Numbered from the stretch's first letter, positions 47,781-62,300 are shown. The stretch: DNA of 64,000 bases from Rostratula benghalensis (GCA_013399305.1 VXAI01000645.1:65767-129766); one strand, 5' to 3'. The notes: generated by a model not told the origin, from the letters alone. A program made the numbers and translations.

Positions 47781-50014
47781 ATTCTGTGTTTCAGTACATT
47801 TACAGCAGGTGATAAGCTGATGCCCAGATATGCTAACAAGAGTTAATGCTGATAATACCCTCCCTTTTAGCCTTTCTCTTGTGTCCCCAATCTAACTTCA
47901 CTTGGGAAAGAGAGGAAGGGCTGAGGGCAGAAGGATCATATCTAAGTTGTACAGAACAGGGATGGACCATGGAGCTAGGGACTTTCTTTGTTTTGATGGA
48001 AATATTCCATTGTGCTTTATTGTCTCAAGAAATAACATGGAAAAGGTCTTGCTGACTGCAAGTGGTTTGCCATTGTTTAGGTAGAGTGAGGTTTTATACA
48101 AGTAGAGGTGGGCAAACTGCTGTTATCCCTACAATAACAACTTCTTCTTGACCAACTTCAGTCAACACTGGCAGAGATGAGACTTCAAGACAGGTGAAGC
48201 AGCGCTGAAGTCTCTTCCCCTGGCTTTACCTGGCTCAGGAGGGCTGGAGAGGCTGTAGGGGTACAGGTCACATGAAATCACAAGGGGCAGGGGAAAACAA
48301 AGTTGTTATTATAACGGGGATGTGGGAGGAAACCTGCAGGGACAGCAGTTGGATACATTCCAGCTTTTGAACGCTGCAAGGAGAAACCAAGGCTCAGTTC
48401 TTCCCTCTCCATACCAGTTGCAACCATTTGGTCTCAATCACACACAAAACCATTTCTCATGTGACTCTTGCTTTCCTGCATGGTTCAAAAAGAGCAGTAA
48501 ACATTCCTGTGCCTGGATCATTTAGGGCACTTAAAGAGGAAGAGTTGTAATGGGTTTCTCAAGCTGATAGGCTTTGCTCCTGTGGCTTACACCTCCTGTG
48601 GCTGTCTTAGAAGAAAGCGACAGTCACTACAGACTTTAGCCAGGAGCATAGTCCCACATTAGGTCCTCTTGAGGAATTAACTACTACTCTTCCACTAAAG
48701 TCTCCAGATAGCTCTGCTGGTCTCGTGGCTTCCCATGAGAGCTGGCAAGGCAGCCTGTCAGCCAGGGATTTTCAACCTCTGGAGGGAGGTGGCTGAGACG
48801 TGTCAGCACCTTCATGTGGAGTGGTGATTCAGGTGATGCTTCCAAGGGTGAAAACAGATTAAGGAGCCCAGCTTTTCCAGTAGATGCATTTAAGGTTCTC
48901 AAGGTCTTATTTGGATCTGGCCCTCTATTCATTAAGCAGAAATGAAATTAAATATGACAAATGACTCTGTATTCTTTCAGCAAACGTAGAGGTTGTTAAT
49001 AAATAATGCAAGTAACTTAATGCAAGGTTGAAAGCTTATCTCCAAAAGGAAATTTTCTGTTTTGACTGAATAAAAGAACCATGATCCTGGCTATTGTGGG
49101 ACTTGGGATCCTGAGTCCTGTGCCCATGTTTGAGGGGAGGAGGGAAAGAGTAGATGATGATTGTTTGTAGTTTCTATTTAATGTTCTTCCTTCTTGTTTG
49201 GGGTTTATTGAAAAAATTCTCATTCAACTCCAATTGCCACCTCAAAGAAATATCTAGGATGCCTTTTTGCCTTAAAATGTAGCAAGTAAGCATGTGAGGG
49301 CTACAAATCAGTGAGAGGAATTGCTATGCTTCTGGCTAGGAAGACCAGTTCTGGTAGTATTTGCAAATGGCTGCATTGTCATAGGGTATAATAGTGCTCC
49401 TTTGGAGCTTGCCAAAGGGCTCCCAAAACCTGTACATCCTGTCACTGTCCAATTGCCAGCATAACATGAAAACACTTGGCAAATAAAACACGAGAAGCTT
49501 CAGAGCTCAATTTGTTCTCTTTTACACTATTAGAAAACCATTGACTTCACTAGATTTACTCTGAATTTAACCCGGTATAACTGAGAGCAAAACGCAGTTC
49601 TGTGGAGGTAATATATTTTTTTATTCATTCTGATTTTCCTTAAAACAATTTGAGAGCCTTAGTAGAAGGAGCCCTAAGTTGATGAATAATATACTGAGCT
49701 GAGCAGTAACTAAAATAGACCTTTTTGCCTCTGCTGCAAGTCTTGCTAGGTCACTTTTTGAAAACTGCTACAACACATTTCAATAAACAAATATTTTTGT
49801 GTTCATTTGGATTCAGCTTTCAGAATGAGGTCACCTTCGGAGCGGTATCCTGCAGCTCAGGCAGTCTCAGCAAGATGTGCCTGAGGAATGGGCTGCAGAA
49901 TTCGATAGTCTCTGTTTTGGATAAACAAATATCATATTTGTTCTAAATGTCATGCAAAGATCTCATCTCCTTCCATGTCTGAACAGATGGAAGCTATAGC
50001 ATGGTGATATCTTC

Positions 50015-50030
50015 TTTTTTTTTTTTTTTT
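50015..50030. repeat. Poly(T) homopolymer, 16 bases
   Basis: T16 followed by a CCTCTCTC pyrimidine stretch. Simple sequence only. Confidence 0.85.
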
Positions 50031-51797
50031 CCTCTCTCTTTTTATATGTGATACAGCAAGTTCCTCCTTTGATTATGTTGTAAATAACAATTTAGTGTTA
50101 GCAATGATTAAGTTATAGTTAAGCTTCACTACTTGCATCCTTTTGTTGTGAGCTCTAAGGCTACTTACTGGCCCTTGGTCCACCCAGTATGTAAAAATCT
50201 CTGGACCGAATCGGTGTGGGAAGGATGTACTCTTAACTGGGAGCAGGGATCCTTTTTCTAAACATAATTCCCTTGAGGCAGTTACGTTTCTGATGAGAGG
50301 CAGGAAGGACAACTTAAAGCTAAACTGCAAATAATATCCAAAATACTTTTTCAGTGCTTTGGCACCCACCACTCTGATCACATCTACAAGCTCAATAAAA
50401 GAATCGTTAGGAAAGAAAAGGGTTAGAGGGCAAGTATCACAATAGAGTGAACAAAGACAGACAGGGATCTAGTTGCTGTGGTTACTCAAATTGGTCATGT
50501 AAGGGGTGGTTCTTGCTTTTGGATGAAGTGAGGATGATGTTAGTGTATGTGCATCTGGAGAGTGTTAAAAATGTAAGAAAGGTACTAATGAAGGGAGAGA
50601 GGGAGGCATTGAACGACTTCTACATGAAGGATTCAGAGTAAAAAAAAAAAATTGAGAAAAGGCATTAAAGAACAGAAATGTAGAAATAATAGAGCCCAAG
50701 AAAGCTCCATAGAGGATGCAAAGGTGGTGGGGGACAGGGGAAGTATGCAAAGCTAGTGCAGAAATTCAAACCAGGAAAAGAATTCAGTGAGGCAGGCAAG
50801 GAAAATGGTGTTAGAAAATATATCTAGTGGATGAATGAAATTAAACCAGTGAAATAAAGGGAAAGAAGGCAAGGAGAACAGCGAAAAGTTGGAATTACTG
50901 GAGTATAAGCTAGTGTCCAGAGAACTTAAAATGTGAAGGTGCAGAAGAGCAAAACCAATAAATTTTGGACAAGGTGCGAGGGTGTAAAGAGGAAGAGTTT
51001 TTTGGTATGAAATTGATTCAGAGCTAAATGTTGGATCTCCTTTTATAATGCAAGATTATATCCTAGTGAAGCATGCCAACCCCACAGCTTCAGCAGAAGT
51101 AAATTCCAAAACTGAGAAACTTAACTTGAAGTATCTTACCAGAGCACACTTAGCAAAATTTGTGGGCAAAGCTTAGAGCAGTCCAAGAGCGAGACACAGT
51201 GTCTTTCCAAGAATGAGGATATGAAATGCCAGTGAGATAGACTAGGCCAGGAACAAGACTCCTACAAGAATGCTATTATAAAGAAATAATAATGAGAATG
51301 GAAAGGAAGTAATAAAATCTTCTGAAGTAGGAAACTTGTATTAGTACTTCTATTAGTACCTTGCTTTATTAGAATCCTGAACCTTCCTTCCATCCAGATC
51401 AAAGAACAGATTGCAGCATAAAATATTATCCCAGTTTTGAGAAACTGATAAAATAATAAAATGGAATCTATTCAGACCTAATAAAAGTGACCAAAAATAC
51501 ACTAAACACCTACCTACCTCAAGCCTGAGTTGACCCATGTTATTGCTATTAACCAGTGGAATGTTCTTGGGAAGCCCAGCCAGGAATAAGAAATGTAGCC
51601 CTGAGACTGGGGGTATATGTGTCAGAAAAGCAGCTGTGTAAATAGTGAATCTTTTGTTTTGCTGGTATTTCTGAAACTAAAGAAAAAATAATTTTGGGTT
51701 GAGTTTAAAGGAACATTTTTAAAATGAATGAAATTATCTTTAGTCAGATTACCTGATTCTTTTGACCTAAAGCAAAGTACTTTGCTTAAATGGTGTT

Positions 51798-51833
51798 TCT
51801 TTCCTTTTCTTTTTTTTTTTTTCTTTTTTTTTT
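51798..51833. repeat. Pyrimidine tract
   Basis: A T-rich tract with occasional C bases over about 36 bases. No acceptor-like AG with an exon follows. Confidence 0.85.
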
Positions 51834-52233
51834 AAAGTTTTAGAATAAGTAAGTCTTTTAGAAATTTTCTAAATGAAATACTATTTTGAGTTAAGAAAAT
51901 ATAAACACATGATTTTCTTTAATCAATAGATTTTTTTTTTGGAAGGAGGACTATGTTAAGCCTTTTGTGACTCAAACTATTCAGTAAACTCAACATGACT
52001 AGCTGCTATATTTTGCTGTTGATTGAATAATTTAATCCAAGAGATATTTTAACCAAAAACTTCCACCAAGCTGGGAGTCTGGAGGAAGGCTGGGTGAGGG
52101 TTTCCCCAGGGAAGGGTGGGAGAAGACCCTGTGCTGGAGGAGCAGCCTGGGGGGGGGCAGAAGAGACACAGGCAAGGGAGTTGTCACTGCTGGGGTCTAG
52201 GGGCACCAAGGAGAGAAGGAGCAGCCTATAAAA

Positions 52234-52290
52234 AGCATTTACCATTTCATACAGCATTTACCATTACTTGCAGCATTTCCCATGGTCAGA
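52234..52290. repeat. Three-copy tandem repeat, 19-base unit
   Basis: Units starting with AGCATTT at 52234, 52253 and 52272 are spaced exactly 19 bases apart. The first two read AGCATTTACCATT and the third is diverged (AGCATTTCCCATGG). It is a minute tandem duplication with no coding frame. Confidence 0.85.
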
Positions 52291-55200
52291 AATGTTACAA
52301 ATTTAGAAAAGATCTCCATCCCTGAAAACATGAAGATTCAAATAACCCAGAGGCAGTTTTCCAGCTGAAAGCAGCAAATCTCTTTCAAATAGTAGCTTCT
52401 CAATTCCTTTCCTAAAACCTTTTTCTCAGAAGCACTGTAGGATTCTTTTTCAAGCTGTATCAACTTTTATTTTCTGACAACTTTTATGTTCTTGTTTTCT
52501 TACCCCTTTCTCTGAAAAAGAACACCCAGGCAAAAACTCCTTGCCCAAAGCATCCTAGCTGCTCGAGAAGAACACCCCTTGGTGGGAGCCATCAGCAGGT
52601 GCTGGAGTGCTGTGGGATGCTTGAATGACCTGGTATCAGGAGTCCCACGGTTGCTCTTCATCCTGTGCTGCTGCTGCCTGCTTCCTCCGCTGTGGTCATC
52701 TCTGCAGGGCAGGAACTGCAGGTAAACTCACAAGAGTATCACAGCCTGGTGAGGTTTAGAAACTGAAGGAAAGGGTTAATAAATGACTGAATTGTTAGAA
52801 AGAACAAATGTGCCCGGCTGGGTATGAAAATGAACAGACTGTAGGTTTTATTTCTACTGATAAAGGATTTAATAAATTTTGAAATACAGCTTTCCAACCA
52901 AATTTCAAGTGTTCCAGGAATTAAATTATGTTTCTAATTGAGGCCTTGATTGTGGCCTTTTAATGAGGAATACAAGAATACTTTCAATTTTTATTTCATA
53001 AATGCTCCTCTTCTTGTCATTCTCTCCTTTTCTCTCAGCTTATTCTGTTAATATTTGAGTGTTTAACCTTGGATTTTGTTTTCACTCTACAATACTAGAA
53101 GATCTCGAGGTGACACATATTCCTTGAGCTATTCGACAATATGAATATGGTACACGTTCAAGGTCATGGTCCTTGTTGAAAGGTGGGAGAAAGGTGAAGA
53201 ACAAAACACATTCTGAGTAATTTTCTGCTTCTTTTTGCTTCTGTTGAAACTAAGGCGTATCCTGAATGAGGACCTTCTACTTCTTTTCATTATGATATGA
53301 AGAGAGAGTATATTTGTCTTGGTATTTCCAGGACCAATTTTCACATTTGAAAATATACCAAATATACCAAAGAGGAATATGGATATTGTGAATCCCAGAG
53401 AAGATAATGCACAGCTAGTTGATGTACTTATTGAAACATATGTGAGCAATTTACTCTCTTAGTGTGCTTACAGAAACGAAATTGGGGGGTGGGGTACAAA
53501 GCCAACATTTTATGGATATATTAGCGTTTTATACACACAGAGATTTTTCAAGAAGACCTCATGTCTAAATAATAAATCCACACTTCCTAATGTCTAATTT
53601 TAACATTTATATTTAAAAAGAAAAAAATCCCAAACTTCGGAAAATTAATCTCTAGTTGTTTTTTTTTCACCTGTAACCGTTAAGCAATACTTTTTGTCAT
53701 TATGAGAAAGTATTTTTTCACCAATAAACAATTTATTCAGGCAAAAGATGTGTGCTCAAATTTAGATGATTATTTAGTTCAAAACCTGGCTGATCAGTAA
53801 CTGACATCTGGAACTTCATAAGCAACAACTAGTAGAGGACATGGAATATCCAGAATATTCATGCCAACACTGTTTTAAATATAGAGATGAGGTGAATGTT
53901 ATTTTTGAAATGTTCTTCTTTGAGAACATGCTACTCTTTATATGCATTTTTATAAACAGGTTTTCCAGGACCAAAACAAATTTAGTGTCCAAACCCACAG
54001 CAGAGATTTTATTGATCCCTTTATAAGTCTTCACCCGAGATTTGGAAGATTGGGGTCCCCCTTCAAGCTCCATTTCAATGAGTATATATTTCTTCAAAAG
54101 ACAGTAATTACAAAAAGAATTTAAGAAATCCCCTTTCAATCTCTACTCTATCTGACTTGGTGTCAGGATTCAGAATTGTTCTTTCATACTTAACCAAACT
54201 CCACAACTTTGTAGTGATAAAAGCTGTATTTTCCCCCTGCAATAGGAGAGAGAATCTCACTGGAATACTACCAAGCTTGGTATTGTCAATACTTTCCTGC
54301 TAAACAAATATTTTTCTACTTTGTCTACAGAAATCTTCACAGCAACATCTTGGTCATCAGCTTAAAAAAGGTGCAGGACTCTCATTGTTGATTCTAACAG
54401 GTGGTCAATCCAGTGCTGAGAAACTCCTCCTAATATTTCATATTTTTATTTTCCTAGAAAATATACCTCATCTTTCTTTTTTTCTAGCTCTAACTTTGTT
54501 TGAAATATGCTTCATTTCATTCTCAATCTGGAAGAATTCAAATTTTGAAATGTTAAAATGGAAAATTTAAATTCAAAACATTATTAAGCAGAATACACTA
54601 ACCAATTTCTATACATTGAAGAAACACATAGCTATTTCAGTTGAGAAAAAAACCCACACCAAAATATGCATTCAATACATATATTGAATTGATAATATCT
54701 TGTGATAATTTTAGATTCCAAAAATAATTATTCCTTAGTCATGCTTGTAGACCACGTGATGGAGCTTAAGCACGGCCATCTACCCCTCCCAGCTGAGGTC
54801 TGATCTACCACCTTTCCTCCGTGCTTTGCAGCCCAGTAAGAAAGAGTAACTTCACACACCGATTTCTGCCATGGAACTGAACCCCTGTGATCTACAGGCT
54901 GCTCTTCTGGAAGACCTGAAGCTGTGAGGAACCTAAAGTTCTTCCTTAATGATGCACTGACGTGCAGACAACCTGAGACTCAATACTGGGGGTGCATTAT
55001 TTCATTTTTAATCAGACGCTTCCCTATGGTTTTTTTTCTCTGTAGCCAGAGGAAAGTTACCTTCATATTTATGTGTTCAAGATCTTGAATTCTAACCATT
55101 GTGATCTCAGGAGACAGTCGGTTGTGTTTTTTTTCAAGCACAGTGTAAAAATTATTTCCTCCAGAGCAGCTGCCCTGTCAGCAGTGTAGTCAGCAATATT

Positions 55201-55515
55201 ATACATACATTTCTTTTTTTCTTCACCCCAAATGTTATATTGCGGTGCATTTTTGGACCAATCTCTTCCATAAATCTGCCCTCTTCAGTTCTAGAAAAGC
55301 AATTTGCGATGTTATGTTTTCTTCCCAAACTTCACCAAGTACTGTTGCTCTCTCAATGCAAAATAAATAACAGGCTGTGATAGAGACATCTATTTCGACA
55401 ATACTGATTAACTAGCACAGCCGTGTCCCTTCCGAGCAGCAGCTCCTTTTGAGTGAGCAATCCATTTCAAATGGTCTTTGGTCTTGTTGCACTGCTGTCT
55501 AATCCGGTTTTTGTT

Positions 55516-55532
55516 TGTGTGTGTGTGTGTGT
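55516..55532. repeat. (GT)n dinucleotide microsatellite
   Basis: About eight GT units. Short and ordinary. Confidence 0.9.
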
Positions 55533-55631
55533 ATGGGTTATTTAATCGTAGCCAGCTCCATTAGTTCCAAGTGATCCTTGGAAGTGTGCCAGCATAAAAG
55601 TAGGCAGAGGACAAGAAAATTAGACCTTCTC

Positions 55632-55664
55632 ATTTTTTTCTTCTTCTTCTTTTTTTTTTTTTTT
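55632..55664. repeat. T-rich (TTC)n tract
   Basis: A T-run, four TTC-type units and a second long T-run over about 33 bases. Confidence 0.85.
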
Positions 55665-56881
55665 AATTTTTGGCAATGATTTTTTTAACTATCAGGATCC
55701 TTCTCAGAGGCCTGTAACCGTGCCACATAACTAGATACTCACTGCTGGTTTACGTGATTGACCTGTAGCCATTAGAAGTTGATTGGAATCAAAAGCCTGC
55801 AACCAAATACATTGTAGTTATAAGTTATAGTATAGAAAGGATTCCTCTGTCATTTTAAGGAAAGCCTGAGCCTGATGAAACAACTATTTCTATCTGCACC
55901 AGCCCTCTGAGTTTTGTTATGCCTCACATTAACTAGCCAAGCTGGCCATTCCTGCAGTAGCAGCTGCCTTTGGCCACTGTCCTCATTGTGCTTTGTAACA
56001 AAACAGGGCCAACTTTCATCCTGCAAAACCGATTCCAAAGCACTTGTTTCTAACTGTGGATCCATCTGAAAAGAAGGTCTCAGAGCTGTTTAACTACCTC
56101 CAGCAAGATCTACTTGAACATCTTACCATCTCTGCTGTCTTTTGTCTGTGAGTACTCCAGGATGCCCCCCGAGTACCACCACAGCTGATTCAGACTTCAG
56201 AGATGTGTTCGTGAGCTGGTAGGTGGGGCTGATGGCAGGTTCCTGGGCAGAGGGCAGAACCAAAACCTTCTTTCTAGAAGACTTGGGATAAAACCAAGGC
56301 AGAGAATGTTAGTGCCAAACCGTGCAACAATAGCTGTGGGAGAGAGATAAATATTTTCTTCACCTAAAACATTAAGTCAGGTGGGTTTGCTCTGGCATAA
56401 AGCACTGCAGGGCACATGATACACTTGGGGCTAAGCAAGGGGAGTATCTCTCTGCACTGTGGCATGTACTGCATTTAGAAAGTCTTCTTTTCACTGAGAA
56501 GTTTATCTATTTCTGCTTTGGGGAATTTTTCTAATTATTTGCATTAAAAACATTCTGGGAAAGCTGAAATGTATAAGCATGTAATCTCCTGCCATGAACT
56601 GAATTATAATTTTGCCTTAGTCTCTTATTTGTAGTCTATTTCCCTTTTTGTATTTTTCCTGTTCTCACTGTCATCCCATTCTGGACCATGTTCTTAATTT
56701 ATTTTTTGTTCTGCAGTTTCAGTGCTGCTTCTCAAAAAGGGCTCTACAACAGTTCTGAGCTTGAAACCAGCTTTCTGCAAACACTGGTTCCAGCTGAACT
56801 TCTCTCAATCTGACTTTCAAGTTCAAGGCTGGCCATCTAGCTGGGCTGAGGATGTGCTCAGAAGAGAACTCTGGTTAGACT

Positions 56882-56906
56882 TAACTAAGCTCCCTTAGCT
56901 TAGTTA
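56882..56906. repeat. Perfect hairpin, 10-base-pair stem
   Basis: TAACTAAGCT and AGCTTAGTTA are exact reverse complements around a 5-base loop, CCCTT. No T-tract or gene context suggests a terminator or RNA gene. Confidence 0.8.
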
Positions 56907-58852
56907 GTGTATGATTTCCCTACTGGCTCTCTATGTTAAAGAAGGAAACTTGGTTTGAAGATTAATTTTGGCTTCTCCCTTTCCCAGGGCATTAAAGGTC
57001 AGTCCCCCACTGATTATGGTTTGACTGAGCCTTCAGGCCATTCCTGAATAGTCTTATAACTACAAAGCAAAGTCTGAGTCCTCGGGAGCAAAGGAAAGTG
57101 CTGCAATGCAGATCAGCAACATAAGAAGATGGTCAAGGGAAATACCAAGATGAAAAATGACAGCCACAGAGTAATTTCATTAGTGTTGCTAACACTCAAA
57201 GAGGGCTGAGGGCAGAACATGTACCAACCTCATGCGTCAGGGTAAGATTAAAACAGAGTATCTCAAGCCACATTCTGTGGCAATAGAGAGGAAGCAGCAG
57301 TTCTCCATTATGCAGTCAGGCCAAAAGGGCTGTTGTCTCTCGTTAGCTGCAATGTATTTACTTCTAGCCACATGGTGTGACAATTATTTCCTCTGCTAGA
57401 GAAAAATACCCAGCCTGGATCCAGCCATATTCCCATATTTCCATATTATCCCAGGAGAACACTTAATGCCTGAGACTCTGTAACCCCTTATCCTCACATC
57501 TGCAAACAGTTGAGAAAATATCTTTGGATGTATGTTTGATGACACTGAACTTCCAGCTTAGTTCTTGCCTCTTACCCTTGGGTACAAAAGAAAAACAAGA
57601 AGAAGGAGGGGAGAAAGAAAGCTTAAGAAACAGAAGAAAAGGTCACTGTAGCCAAAAGCAGCATAGGACTGTGGATGGGGTAGTAGATGAAAACTGGGAT
57701 AACTTCATTTCTATGGGAGACTGTCCTACGTCTGCTGGCTGACAGTAAGCTGATTGCCTTACCTTTACAGCCAACATCAGTTTGGCTTGGAGTTTCTTCC
57801 AGCAGATCTTTGGCTAACGAGTTTCATTCTGCAGGCTCCCACTTATAGCTGGAACATCTAGATGCCATTGTACTATGAATAAATAAATAATCATAACCAG
57901 ATAACGATGTGCATCGCCTCCATTCTGAGAGGACGGGTTTTCCTATGAGTGTTTCTCTAACCAGTATGAATGCTCCTTCTCCTAGTTAATTCCAAATTAC
58001 TCCCATGGACTGCGGGCAATTGAATTATCCATGAGGGGCTTGACTGTTTGTCACGTAGGTGGTGCCATGGGGAATGAAGTTTGTGCATTAGAATGCAACG
58101 GGGTCAAACAGGGAAGTCTGCAAATGCTGCAACTTCTCCTGGACTGGAGCTTTCCATGCCTCTTTCTTTTCAGAAGCAATTGAAGTTCTCCTTTGGGAGC
58201 AGGCAGAAAAGCAAGCCCTTTACTTACATCAAGCATGAGCTTCTAAAAGACGTTCACAGTAGGATACAGCTTCTATGACTGTGAGCAACTTGCAGCAGAA
58301 ATGTGGAATTTGGGAGGGAAAGTACTAGACACAGATGATGTATTTACAAGAGTGAATGAGCTGTTTTCTCCTGCATGACTGATGACATTAGACAACTCCT
58401 TACTATCTACACTACATTTCATTATTAAGCATCACACAAAGAGAGAAAAGCATAGACAACCAAATACAAAACTTCATTTAGGAAGGCTCCACAGCATTGA
58501 TGAAATTAAAGTGGAGAGCTTCCTCTAAAACCCGTTCCCTAAATTCCCTTTTTAACTTGAGTAAATTTAAGCAGTGATCCAAAGCACAGGGAAGTCATTG
58601 GAAAACTGACTGTTGACTTTAAAAGACATTGGATTGGGCCCATGGGGAGTAAAGGGCTTTCTACATTGGCCAGACCTTCAAGATTAATTCATGAGAGCAA
58701 AGTTCAGTCAAAGTTAAGTGCTTTTGAAACACCCTCCAAAGTTTTCTATTTCAATAAAACAATGAAGTGGTATCCCCCTACTTCGGAACAGTTGCCCTCT
58801 GAAACAAGGCCAAGCCATTTCATTAACTTTGGACCATCAGTTTAACAAAAAC

Positions 58853-58876
58853 TTTTTTTTTTTTTTTTTTTTTTTT
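58853..58876. repeat. Poly(T) homopolymer, 24 bases
   Basis: T24 with no retrocopy-like sequence on the minus strand beside it. Confidence 0.9.
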
Positions 58877-59079
58877 GCTACAAGGGTGCATGTGCAGCAA
58901 GCCTCAGGAAATTAATTCGTTTCTTTCTTTTTCTTTAAGGCAACTTCTGACAATTAGGAAGCACTTAGATGTCAAGCTAATTAAAGTAGCATTTTTTTCT
59001 TTATATAAAACAAACCTTATGTTCTGAAGTGGTTCCAATGCATTCAAAGCACTGAAATTGGGCCTGAAAGAAAGGCCTC

Positions 59080-59260
59080 ACATCTGCCTCTCAAGGTCTA
59101 CTCTCCCTGTAAACTCATGAATAATCATTGTCACCAGCTTATCACTGTCAGATTAGGGGCTTAGTATTACATTTTATTTAAACCTGATCCAGATGGCTGC
59201 CAAGAGATTTTCAGGCAAATGAACTGTGAGGCAGATTATCATCAAGAAACATTTTATTGT
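59080..59260. promoter_or_regulatory. Candidate conserved noncoding block
   Basis: Repeat-free sequence with ATGAATAATCATTGTC, GCTTATCACTGTCAG (GATA-like), TCAGATTAGGGG and an E-box in CCAGATGGCTGCC. Only motif content supports it. Confidence 0.15.
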
Positions 59261-59326
59261 TCGTTCCTATGAGTGTGCTCCAGGTCTCCAAAGTACTTTA
59301 CCATCCAGCTGACAAACTTTTTCTTC

Positions 59327-59346
59327 TTTTTTTTTTAAAAAAAAAA
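59327..59346. repeat. T10A10 perfect palindrome
   Basis: Ten T bases run directly into ten A bases. It is a self-complementary tract and strongly unfavourable for nucleosomes. Confidence 0.85.
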
Positions 59347-62300
59347 CTTTGGTGCCCATCAACTTAATCTTCATCAGCAGTTTGTCAATATCATTTTTCT
59401 GAAGGCAGAGGAATGTCGTCTATAACCCATCCTTCATCAGCTATTTAATTTACTTAAATTTACCAAGTCATTAAATTAACAAGCTAAATAATAGAAGCAG
59501 AAGTTATGAAGTTATGTGTGTCTTTCTACACATGCAGTGACTTTGCTTAATTTGGCACTGTTAAAAAATGCTAACTCACTATACCTGGCAAAAACAGGTT
59601 TTCTTTCTATTAGCCTTCATGTCTCCTGTTACTGAATGGGTAACACCTGTATTATGTCTGCAGTAAAAGCTTTTCCCATCATAGGAATATGGAGAGATTC
59701 CTTTTGTAGTGACTGACACAAAATCATTTTACACATCTATTTGCAAGTCTTTGATAGAGGGCAGTAGAGGTGAATACACAAGTGTCATTTAAATAGGATA
59801 TCACATTTTATCTAAATCAGCTCTCACTTGATTTCTGAAAGATATGCTGTATTTAACTTTTTTTTAAAAAACAACATTGTTTGTGTGATGTACATGATTT
59901 GCTCCTGTATAAATGAAATGAGTGGCCCACTTTCATTTATGCCATTTTTTAATTTTATATCCTATTTTAATATTAAATAATATTGCCAGTTCCAAACCCA
60001 CCTCAGGAAAGATTTTGTCTGCAGAGAAGTGTTTTTTCCAAGCCTAATTTGTTTATAAAATTAGTTCACTTGTTAAAAAAAATCACCCAGGGAAAAAAAT
60101 ATGTTTGTTTCTACTATTCTATTAAAAAGCCCAACTTTCTCATATTAAAAAAAATCAGTGCCATTCATTCACTTTTGTTGCATGTTTAGTTATTTTTGAT
60201 CTTTGAAAGGGCTGTATTATTTCATTGCACTGGAAGTAGCACTGGTGAATTCTTAATCCAGAAGAAAAGCCCTTTTTATCAGTGCTAGCTAATTAATGTA
60301 AAAATTTTCCAAAAGGAGATGCTTCAACTGTTGCATCTTCTTACCCCACATTGATAATATTATTATTCCATTCTCAGGTTACAATGCTAAAAAATAATGT
60401 AAAAGAGGCTTCTTATAAAACAAAATTCAGAAAATGAGAATTCTGTAATAAAACTGTTAATAAACTAATTTTTTGCAGAGTTCCTTTCATGAGGAATTTT
60501 GAAGATACTGATTTAATTTGTCATTTGAGTTGGAATAAATTCCCCATGAAAGCATCTGTGCTTGATATTTTACTGTGGTAAAGGCCAGCATGAATCCCTT
60601 GTGATATGTGTGACCTTCAGACTTGAAATTATCTTGTACTTAGCTTATTATTTTCTCTTGAAACATAGGTTGAAATTTTTTAAGCAATGGAGGGGACATA
60701 GACACATTAACATTAAGGGTGGATACGTACCTCAATCCCCTAGACAGTTTTGAAAATCTCAGCTGCAGATTTCAGATATGTTATCTTATGATGAACTACT
60801 GCAGTAGCATTGCATTTGTACAGATAATGGAGCCATTATCTAATCATCACTGTTCCATGTTTCACACTCTGCTTGAACTCATGTATTAGTGATTTTCTGC
60901 ATGATAAGCACATTTGTTAGATATATTTGTGATAGCACATAAGGGCTGTCGCACATTATGATGGCTACAGAAATCCCAAGACAGTGTGACAGTATAAAAC
61001 CCTTGGTGGTATCCAGCCTCAAGCCACAATTTCAGCTCTTGATGTCAAACAGTAAGGCACAGTCTGTCAGACTGGGAGAAGGCACCTCCTGAAACATGAA
61101 AACAAAACACCAAATAGCACGGCAAGACCCTGGAAGAGCAGCAGAGTAATTGTCCACGCTCTCACCCAACAGCCCCATTGCAGTGTTAATCAATACAGTC
61201 TGCCCCCTGTTAATTAACTCAGGAAGATCCTAGGGTGATGAAGGAGCAACTACTCCTGAGCAGAGCTACTGCAGAGCAACCGTGACACTAGCCTCCAAAC
61301 GTGGAAAGGACTGCAACAGACTGACACTTCTAGGTGTTAGTAGGAATTGTAGACTGCAAGGTTTTGGTTGCCCCAGGGGAAGACCTCTGGCAAGTGTGAT
61401 TTTGAGGGTATGTGCCCAGCAACTTCTCAAACCCCTACATCAGTTTTTAAATTGACTCCCATTCCCACCATAGAATAGGGCAGAGATAGAGAACTTGTCA
61501 TTTTTTCTTATTTTACAGTGGTCTAAACTATGTGAGCAACTCGTGCGTGTGTGCAAACTAGTCACTTGCAAGTACTAAATAAAATGGGGACCATGTAATT
61601 ACCTTTGGGGACCTGGTCATCTCCCAAACCCAAGATTAAGAGTCACCCAGAATAGAGATCATGCTGCCTTCAGAAATTGACTTTACAGTATGTGCTTCTC
61701 GTTACTGTCACATGTGTCACATGGTGTGTTTTGTCCTACTATCAACAAAAGGACAGAGTAGAGAAGTTATTAAATAGTATAATGTAAATTAAACTAGATT
61801 TTCACTTGTTTGTAGCTTTCTAAGTATGATTATGGTTTGTGTCAATTAATATTGTCTATTATTGATCTCACTGTAGAAAAAAATGTCATTCGTGATGTCA
61901 CTACGGAAAAGTGCAGAGTCAATTTGAAGTGAAAGGAAAGTGTGGCAATTGCAGAAGCAGCAATAGAAAACAACTCTGCCATGAGTAATTTCAGCCACTC
62001 CCTTCCATTCAGAGTGCAAATAGTGCAATGGTGTCTCTTCTGCCTCAATCAAGGCATAAAATTTCTCTGCCATTCCTGCACCCATTTAGTACTTTTGTCC
62101 TCGTCTTCGAGATTTTGAACGAGTCTCTCCTTGCCTTCATTTCCACCCTAGTCTCAAATCTTGTGCCCCTCAAGATGGTGTTGTTCCATCAAGAAATCCT
62201 AAATGTCTCCTTCTCATCTTTTCTCTTCTGTAAGAAAAAAAAAGTAATATTTCCTACTCTTCTAGACTCAAGTCCTGTCTAGCAAGAATTCTTTTGCTGA

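Larger units (their letters stand above)
45125..54999. other. Noncoding unique sequence, no gene recognised
   Basis: The stretch contains a T-run at 45851-45865, the motif-dense block at 46310-46870 and a candidate block at 47230-47780. It also has a T16 at 50015-50030, a pyrimidine tract at 51798-51833, a G9 run near 52149-52157 and a three-copy 19-base tandem repeat at 52234-52290. The block at 52550-52740 is more G+C-rich and ends with a donor-like CAGGTAAAC, but it has no recognisable exon. Confidence 0.6.

Noticed and set aside
52550..52740. G+C-richer stretch ending in CAGGTAAAC as a possible exon
   Set aside because: The donor-like site is good, but no acceptor with a convincing open coding frame was seen and the translation is unrecognised.
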